Assembly: GCF_027912835.1 (NCBI RefSeq)
Contig: NZ_CP115768.1
Span: 868,001 to 932,000 of the forward strand
From: Paracoccus sediminicola
GTDB lineage: Bacteria > Pseudomonadota > Alphaproteobacteria > Rhodobacterales > Rhodobacteraceae
Direction of reading: 5' to 3'
DNA: 64,000 nucleotides
Part shown: positions 58,610 through 64,000 of the stretch, in pieces
Numbering within the stretch: the stretch's first letter is position 1
Layout: each line of letters opens with the position of its first letter
Notes under the pieces: generated by a model
Told to the model about the DNA's origin: nothing
Databases searched by the model: none
Seen by the model: only the letters and a program-made list of their open reading frames with translations
Program-made: the position numbers and the translations under genes

Positions 58610-60157
58610 TCAGAACAGCGAGCCCTGAGGGTCGCGGTCGCTGCGCACCGGCAGCTCGCCATCGGCGAACTCGATTTTCAGCCGGTCGCGTTCTGCGGCC
58701 TGCGCGGCGGTGGTGACGACGGCGCCCTCGGCGTCGCGGATCACGGCAAAGCCGCGTTTGAGCGTTTGGCTATGGCCGAGCGAGATCCGCATCCGGTCAA
58801 GCCGCTGCAACGCCTCGTCGCGCCGGGACAGGCTGCGGTCGAACGCCGCCCGCAGTCTTTGGCCGAGCGGTTCAAGCCGTGCGCGGCCCTCGAACGTCTT
58901 GCGCCGGGCATCGCTGAACACCCGGCCTCGGCCGTTTTCAAGACGCTGCTGAAGATTGGCCAGCCGGTCGCTTCGGGTGGTGTTCCTGCCGCGCGCGGTG
59001 ATGTCGATATGGCGCGTCACGCTGTCGAGCTGGCTCTGCGCCCGCTCCGTCTGCCGCCGCAGCATGGCGGGCGTCAGCCGCCGCCCGTCCAGCCGGTCGC
59101 GGCGGCGATGCACCAGATTGCGCAGCGCCGGTTCCAGAGCGCCGCCGCGAAGATCCAGCCTCTGCCGCGCCCCGTCGGTCAGCGCTTGCGGTCGGCCGAG
59201 CGCGCGCCCCAGATCGACCAGACGCTGCCCCATCCGTTCCTGCCGTTGGGCCACGGCCTGACCCATGCGGAGCCGCGCCTGCTGCAATTGCAGACCCAGC
59301 TCGCGCCGCACCGGCACGGCGATCTCGGCGGCGGCGGTCGGGGTCGGCGCGCGGCGGTCGGCGGCAAAATCGATCAGCGTGGTGTCGGTTTCATGCCCGA
59401 CCGCAGAGATCAGGGGGATGGCGCTTTCGGCCGCCGCGCGGACCACGATTTCCTCGTTGAATCCCCAAAGATCCTCCAGGCTGCCGCCGCCCCGCGCGAC
59501 GATCAGCAGATCCGGGCGCGGGATCGGCCCATCCGGGGGCAGCGCGTTGAAGCCGCGGATGGCGGCGGCAACCTCGGCGGAACTGGCCGCGCCCTGCACG
59601 GCGACCGGCCAGATCAGCACGTGGCTGGGAAAACGGTCGCGCAGACGGTGAAGAATATCGCGGATCACCGCGCCGGAGGGCGAGGTCACCACGCCGATCA
59701 CACGTGGCAGGAACGGCAGCGCCTGCTTGCGCGCCGCATCGAACAGCCCCTCTGCCGCCAGAGCCTTGCGGCGTTTTTCCAGCATCGCCATCAGCGCACC
59801 CGCCCCGGCAGGCTCGATATCGTCGACAATGAGCTGATATTTCGACTGCCCGGCAAACGTGGTGAGCTTGCCCGTCGCGATCACCTCGAGCCCTTCCTCG
59901 GGTTTCTGGCTCAGCCGCGCGACCTGGCCCTTCCAGCTGACCGCGGCGATCACCGCGCGGTCGTCCTTGAGGTCGAAATAGACATGGCCCGAGCGCGGCA
60001 TCGACACCCGCCCGATCTCGCCGCGGACCCGCACCCGCCCGAACTCGCCCTCGATCACGCGCTTCACCGCGCCCGAGATTTCCGAGACGCTCAGCGGCGG
60101 GGTGTTGCTGCCGGGGCCGGTGGCGTCGGGGGTGTCGTCTTCGAACAGGTCTGACAT
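58610..60157 (-). CDS. xseA: exodeoxyribonuclease VII large subunit
   Basis: The 515-residue nuclease has the OB-fold DNA-binding N-terminus (LSVSEISGAVKRVIEGEFGR, GHVYFDLKDDRAVI), the catalytic core (GVVTSPSGAVIRDILHRLRD, LIVARGGGSLEDLWGFNEE, ISAVGHETDTTLIDFAADRR) and a long coiled-coil region of Arg/Gln-rich helices up to about residue 440. It degrades single-stranded DNA with XseB, whose gene is not here. Confidence 0.96.
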   Translation of the reverse strand: MSDLFEDDTPDATGPGSNTPPLSVSEISGAVKRVIEGEFGRVRVRGEIGRVSMPRSGHVYFDLKDDRAVIAAVSWKGQVARLSQKPEEGLEVIATGKLTTFAGQSKYQLIVDDIEPAGAGALMAMLEKRRKALAAEGLFDAARKQALPFLPRVIGVVTSPSGAVIRDILHRLRDRFPSHVLIWPVAVQGAASSAEVAAAIRGFNALPPDGPIPRPDLLIVARGGGSLEDLWGFNEEIVVRAAAESAIPLISAVGHETDTTLIDFAADRRAPTPTAAAEIAVPVRRELGLQLQQARLRMGQAVAQRQERMGQRLVDLGRALGRPQALTDGARQRLDLRGGALEPALRNLVHRRRDRLDGRRLTPAMLRRQTERAQSQLDSVTRHIDITARGRNTTRSDRLANLQQRLENGRGRVFSDARRKTFEGRARLEPLGQRLRAAFDRSLSRRDEALQRLDRMRISLGHSQTLKRGFAVIRDAEGAVVTTAAQAAERDRLKIEFADGELPVRSDRDPQGSLF

Positions 60158-60616
60158 ATATTCCTACTGCCGCAGCCATTCACGGGCTGCAACGGGATTC
60201 TCTGTCGGCAGGGCCTGGATCTCATCGCCCGCAGCGGAATTGGTGAACGAAGCCGCGTGCTGGGGTCGATAAGACGGCACAGCACAGATCAACATGTCCG
60301 GATCTCCGCTTTTCAATTTTCATCGCAGACTCGCAGCCATCGGGACGCTGCTGCTCGGACCAATCTGTCGCGAACGGACGGCACTTCAGTCGAAATTACG
60401 AAGAGGCTTGCGCGCCCATCGTCTCTGATGTGGATCGCGCAGGCGGAAGCGGCAACGTGCCTGGCTATATGCGAGGGCCGGTCCATGTCGTCGCCTCGGA
60501 TGCTGACGATCTTCACCGGGGCAACGGCGGTCAGGGCTGCGACCGGTAAGGCCGGGTTGCGCTGAGGCCGGGCTCTGCCTAAGAGATCTGCGAGAAATAA
60601 CGGCAGGGTGCGGCGC
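60158..60616. other. 459-base intergenic region between xseA and purD
   Basis: No gene can be supported. Frames of about 100 residues on both strands lack ribosome sites and known motifs. A purD promoter candidate is at 60557-60585. Nothing else is recognised. Confidence 0.5.
60557..60585 (+). promoter_or_regulatory. probable purD promoter
   Basis: TTGCGC (60557-60562), a 17-base spacer and TAAGAG (60580-60585) lie 31 bases before the purD ATG. Confidence 0.4.
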
Positions 60617-61879
60617 ATGAATATCCTCATTCTCGGCAGCGGCGGGCGGGAACACGCTCTGGCCTGGGCGATCCGGCAGAACCCGAAATGCGACCGGTTG
60701 ATTGTCGCGCCGGGCAATGCCGGGATCGCGGATCTGGCGGAATGCGCGGCGCTGGATATTCTGTCGCGCGCCGCGGTGACCGAATTCGCCCAGGAAAACG
60801 CCATCGACTTCGTGGTGATCGGCCCGGAGGCGCCGCTGGCGGCCGGGGTATCGGATGCGTTGCGCGCGGCGGGAATCCTCGTCTTCGGGCCCTCGCAGGC
60901 TGCCGCACAGCTCGAGGCGTCGAAAGCCTTTACCAAGGAAATCTGCGATGCCTGCGGCGCGCCGACCGCGGCCTGGGCGCGGTTCTCGGATGCCGGGGAG
61001 GCGAAGGACTATATCCGCCGGCAGGGGGCGCCGATCGTGGTAAAGGCCGACGGGCTGGCCGCGGGAAAGGGCGTGGTGGTGGCGGAAACGCTGGATCAGG
61101 CTCTCGACGCGGTGGAGATGATCTTTGACGGTGCATTCGGCGCGGCCGGGGCCGAGGTGGTGATCGAGGAATTCATGTCGGGCGAAGAGGCCAGCTTTTT
61201 CGTCCTGTCCGACGGCGAATATTGCCTGCCCATCGGCACGGCGCAGGACCATAAGCGCGTGGGCGAGGGCGATACCGGGCCGAATACCGGCGGGATGGGT
61301 GCCTATTCCCCCGCGCCCGTGCTGAGCGATGCGTTGCAGGCCCGCGTGATGGATGAGATAATCCGTCCCACCGTCGCCGAAATGGCGTCGCGCGGCACGC
61401 CGTTTCAGGGTGTGCTCTATGCCGGGCTGATGATCGAGGGCGGGCGGGCGCGACTGGTCGAATATAACGTCCGCTTCGGCGATCCCGAATGCCAGGCCCT
61501 GATGATGAGGCTCGGGGCGCAGCTTCTCGACCTGCTGCATGGCTGCGCCGAGGGGCGGCTTGACCAGCTTGCGGTGAACTGGGCCGAGGATCACGCGCTG
61601 AGCGTGGTGATGGCGGCACAGGGCTATCCCGGCGATTACCGCAAGGGCAGCGAGATCAGCGGCCTCGATGCGCTGCCCGAAGACAGTTTCCACATGGTGT
61701 TCCATGCCGGCACCGCCGAGCGCGAGGGCAGGATCGTGGCGTCAGGCGGGCGGGTGCTGGCCGCCACCGGGCGCGGGGCGTCGCTGGCCGAGGCGCATCA
61801 GCGGGCCTATGCGCTGATCGACGGGATCGACTGGCCAGAGGGGTTCTGCCGCCGCGACATCGGATGGCGGGCGTTGTGA
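60617..61879 (+). CDS. purD: phosphoribosylamine-glycine ligase PurD
   Basis: The 420-residue ATP-grasp enzyme makes GAR, the substrate of PurN. Landmarks: MNILILGSGGREHALAWAI, VIGPEAPLAAGVSDALR, FGPSQAAAQLEASKAFTKEI, APIVVKADGLAAGKGVVVAE and YNVRFGDPECQALMMRL. I take ATG 60617 over the GTG 9 bases upstream, because the family starts here. Confidence 0.97.
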   Translation: MNILILGSGGREHALAWAIRQNPKCDRLIVAPGNAGIADLAECAALDILSRAAVTEFAQENAIDFVVIGPEAPLAAGVSDALRAAGILVFGPSQAAAQLEASKAFTKEICDACGAPTAAWARFSDAGEAKDYIRRQGAPIVVKADGLAAGKGVVVAETLDQALDAVEMIFDGAFGAAGAEVVIEEFMSGEEASFFVLSDGEYCLPIGTAQDHKRVGEGDTGPNTGGMGAYSPAPVLSDALQARVMDEIIRPTVAEMASRGTPFQGVLYAGLMIEGGRARLVEYNVRFGDPECQALMMRLGAQLLDLLHGCAEGRLDQLAVNWAEDHALSVVMAAQGYPGDYRKGSEISGLDALPEDSFHMVFHAGTAEREGRIVASGGRVLAATGRGASLAEAHQRAYALIDGIDWPEGFCRRDIGWRAL

Positions 61880-61947
61880 GGGCGAGACGCGGTCGGATCG
61901 CATCGCGCTGAGGCGCACATCACGCGCAACATGCGCAAGGCACCGGC

Positions 61948-62730
61948 TCAGAAGGTGACGGACACGCCGGGCAGGGACAGCGTCGTGATCAGCTCGCGCA
62001 ATTCCTGCCGCGCGGCGATGTTGGACATGGACAGGCTTTCAGTGCCGATATCCTTCAGATCGAGCAGGGTCAGCCCGCGCGGGAACAGCTCGCGGAAGAT
62101 CACCCGCTCGGCGAAACCCGGCGCGACGCGAAAGCCGATGCGCTTCGACAGCTCGCTCAGCGCCGAGCCGACCTTGCGCTTGTTGTGCATCTGCTGCGAG
62201 CCGAGCCGGTTGCGCAGCACGATCCAGTCGATCGGTCCGGCACCGGCCGCCAGCCGGCCCTGCCGCGCGCTCCAGACCATTTCGGCATAGATCGACGGAC
62301 CCAGCACCTTTCCGTCCGGCGCCATGCGGGCCAGCAGATCGAAATCGATGAAGCTGTCATTCAGCGGCGTGATCAGCGTATCGGCCAGCATATGCGCCAT
62401 CTGCGCCAGCTTGGTATGCGAGCCGGGGCAGTCGATCAGGATGAAGTCGTGATCGGGGTCGAGATCCTCCATCGCGCGCGACAGCGGGTCGGTGTCGTTC
62501 GGCGACTGCGCATCGATCCGGCCGAGCGTCGGGGTCGCGAGATCCAGCTCCTGTTTCTGCGTGAAATGGGCACGGTTCTCCAGATAGCGCCCGAAGCTGC
62601 GCTGCCTTATATCCAGATCCAGAGCCGCCACGCGATGCCCCATCCGCGCCAGCGCCGTCGCCACATGCATCGAGGTGGTCGACTTCCCCGAGCCGCCTTT
62701 CTCGTTTCCGACGACGATGATATGCGCCAC
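61948..62730 (-). CDS. mipZ: MipZ-type division-plane positioning ATPase (ParA family)
   Basis: The 260-residue P-loop ATPase has the deviant Walker A GNEKGGSGKSTTSMHVATAL at the N-terminus, DLDIRQRSFGRYLENRA, DFILIDCPGSHTKLA (switch II) and RNRLGSQQMHNKRKVGSAL, all typical of MipZ (PF09140). In alphaproteobacteria it forms a gradient from the poles with ParB and blocks FtsZ assembly off-centre. It is convergent with purD. Confidence 0.92.
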   Translation of the reverse strand: MAHIIVVGNEKGGSGKSTTSMHVATALARMGHRVAALDLDIRQRSFGRYLENRAHFTQKQELDLATPTLGRIDAQSPNDTDPLSRAMEDLDPDHDFILIDCPGSHTKLAQMAHMLADTLITPLNDSFIDFDLLARMAPDGKVLGPSIYAEMVWSARQGRLAAGAGPIDWIVLRNRLGSQQMHNKRKVGSALSELSKRIGFRVAPGFAERVIFRELFPRGLTLLDLKDIGTESLSMSNIAARQELRELITTLSLPGVSVTF

Positions 62731-62953
62731 GTCTGGCCTCCGCGCTGAACCGCGCGGACCCTAGCGGCAGGGCGAGGCGATGAAAAGCCGAAGCGCGGAG
62801 GAAAGCTGTGGACAATTCGCGACGGCCCGCGCCGACATAAACCGATCGTGACCAGAATTCGCTTGAACCTCTAGTTGCTGTAGGTAGTAGCTCTGCCTGA
62901 TCGAAATCTGGCTTCGCCAGCCGGGCACAACCGCATCCAACGAAAACGGGACC

Positions 62954-63622
62954 ATGCTGACAAGACGACATTTCATCCGCACCACCACGGCGCTGTTCTC
63001 GGCCTCGATGACCGCCAGCCCGCTTCTGGCCAGCACCTGGCCGACCGGAGCGGAGAAGGCAGCATGGGACGCGCAGGTCACGCCGCCCGGCTATGATCCG
63101 GCCACCTCGAATCCCTGGGGGCTGCATCCCCGCTTCCTGCCGCAGCGCGTTCAGGCGAATTACGGCCTGGTGCCGGGGGATATCCATGTCGATGCCGTGG
63201 CGCGGTATCTCTATCACATCGAAGAGGGCGGCACGGCGATGCGTTACGGCGTGGCCATCGGGCGCGGCGATCTCTATGAGCCGGGCACCTACACGATCAA
63301 GCGCAAGGTCGAGTGGCCGCATTGGACGCCGACCCGGAACATGATCGAGCGCGAGCCCGAGGTTTACGCGCAATATGAAGACGGGATGGAGCCGGGGCCG
63401 GAAAACGCGCTCGGCTCGCGGGCGCTGTATCTTTATGTCGGCGACCGCGACACCTATCTGCGCATCCACGGCACGCCCTTCCCGCGTTCGATCGGCAGCC
63501 GCGCCAGCTCGGGCTGCGTGCGGATGGTGATGGCCCATATCATCACGCTCTATCCGCAGGTGGCGATGGGCTCGACCGCCTATCTCTATGACGCCGACGG
63601 TACCGTCACCGCGCGCAGCTGA
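62954..63622 (+). CDS. L,D-transpeptidase (YkuD family), exported
   Basis: The 222-residue protein has a Tat-like signal (RRHFIRTTTALFSASMTASP), a region homologous to ErfK-type enzymes (YLYHIEEGGTAMRYGVAIGR) and the YkuD active site HGTPFPRSIGSRASSGCVRM, with catalytic Cys and His, near residue 176. It would cross-link peptidoglycan 3-3 or attach lipoproteins to it. It is divergent from mipZ. Confidence 0.92.
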   Translation: MLTRRHFIRTTTALFSASMTASPLLASTWPTGAEKAAWDAQVTPPGYDPATSNPWGLHPRFLPQRVQANYGLVPGDIHVDAVARYLYHIEEGGTAMRYGVAIGRGDLYEPGTYTIKRKVEWPHWTPTRNMIEREPEVYAQYEDGMEPGPENALGSRALYLYVGDRDTYLRIHGTPFPRSIGSRASSGCVRMVMAHIITLYPQVAMGSTAYLYDADGTVTARS

Positions 63623-63645
63623 GCCGGCGCATATGGCGCGAAGGA

Positions 63646-63674
63646 AAACCGCCGGGCGCGATGCCCGGCGGTTT
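63646..63674. terminator. terminator between convergent genes
   Basis: AAACCGCCGGGC-GCGAT-GCCCGGCGGTTT is a perfect 12-pair stem; the A/T ends provide T-rich tails on both sides. Confidence 0.8.
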
Positions 63675-63682
63675 CGTCATTT

Positions 63683-63955
63683 TCAGACGCTGGTCGCGTT
63701 GCAGATCTGGTTGCCGTTGGCGGCGCGCAGCGGCACGCGCGTCGTCTCTACCGGGCCGGCATAATAGTACCAGTAGCAGCCATCAGAGGGCTCGAACTCG
63801 ACTGTGCTGAGATCCTGGTTCGGCCCGGCAATGGCCAGAACCTGCGGCGGGATCTCATTCTGCGGCGGGGTATCCTCGACGGGTTCGGGCGAGCGCGCGG
63901 CGCAGCCGGCGGTGATCAGCGCCGCCGCTGCCAGGATTGCGTAACGTATGGCCAT
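63683..63955 (-). CDS. small lipoprotein, function unknown
   Basis: The 90-residue protein has a lipoprotein signal with lipobox LITAGC (Cys18), a Pro/Glu-rich linker (EPVEDTPPQNEIPP) and a short C-terminal domain with SDGCYWYYYAGPVETTRVPL and two cysteines that could form a disulfide. It should be anchored at a membrane surface facing the periplasm. No family is recognised. Confidence 0.75.
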   Translation of the reverse strand: MAIRYAILAAAALITAGCAARSPEPVEDTPPQNEIPPQVLAIAGPNQDLSTVEFEPSDGCYWYYYAGPVETTRVPLRAANGNQICNATSV

Positions 63956-64000
63956 GAGCAGGTCTCCGGTTCAAAGGGCAAAGAGGTCAGGGGCAGCCTC

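Overview
The window reads as a chromosomal segment of a Rhodobacterales alphaproteobacterium, most likely Paracoccus or a close relative. Reasons: high GC with strong GC-ending codon bias; an atpHAGDC F1 operon separate from Fo genes; a MipZ-type division ATPase; an ectABC-ask operon with an EctR-like MarR gene; and a class III omega-aminotransferase that resembles, from memory, the Paracoccus denitrificans enzyme. The genus call is inference. There is no rRNA, CRISPR array, insertion sequence or phage module. One tRNA gene is present.

Layout. 1-6.2 kb: a leftward operon (amidohydrolase, dipeptide-type ABC permeases, and a substrate-binding protein cut by the left edge) preceded by a LysR gene, with two near-identical TTAAC-N5-GTTAA palindromes between them. 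6.2-9.3 kb: an AT-richer patch with an orphan terminator (possible small RNA), then a 685-residue polymorphic toxin ending in a WHH/HNH-type nuclease and a SUKH (SMI1/KNR4) immunity protein. 9.3-17.3 kb: a Liv-type ABC transporter (livFGMHK) divergent from paaG-paaI-paaK and a TetR gene, with a TetR-type palindrome in between; together a phenylacetate or aromatic-acid uptake and activation module. 17.4-25.9 kb: small housekeeping genes, tRNA-CAT, purMN, lutABC (L-lactate oxidation), sqdB (sulfolipid) behind a Pho box, and a TRIC-type channel.

26-30.2 kb: pgm, the decayed remains of a glycogen operon (a broken glgB joined to a glgX-like tail, with glgC and glgA gone), and an alpha-glucosidase gene with a LacI-type operator. 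30.2-37 kb: an orphan TonB receptor, then ectoine synthesis (ectA-ectB-ectC-ask) with a divergent EctR gene. 37-46.6 kb: clpA, gloB, a methyltransferase gene and the F1-ATPase operon. 46.6-64 kb: housekeeping genes (H-type lectin, SDR, bioY, DUF1284, gltA, gltX, comEC, omega-aminotransferase, glyA, nadK, usp, xseA, purD, mipZ, an L,D-transpeptidase and a small lipoprotein).

The accessory parts are concentrated in 1-9.3 kb and 27.6-30.2 kb. The best candidate for something new is the toxin/immunity pair with its unclassified N-terminal region and the possible small RNA beside it. The glycogen-operon scar and the set of recognisable operators (LysR or CtrA, TetR, Pho, LacI, EctR and CtrA-like) are the other main points. 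Statements about families come from recall; no searches were run.
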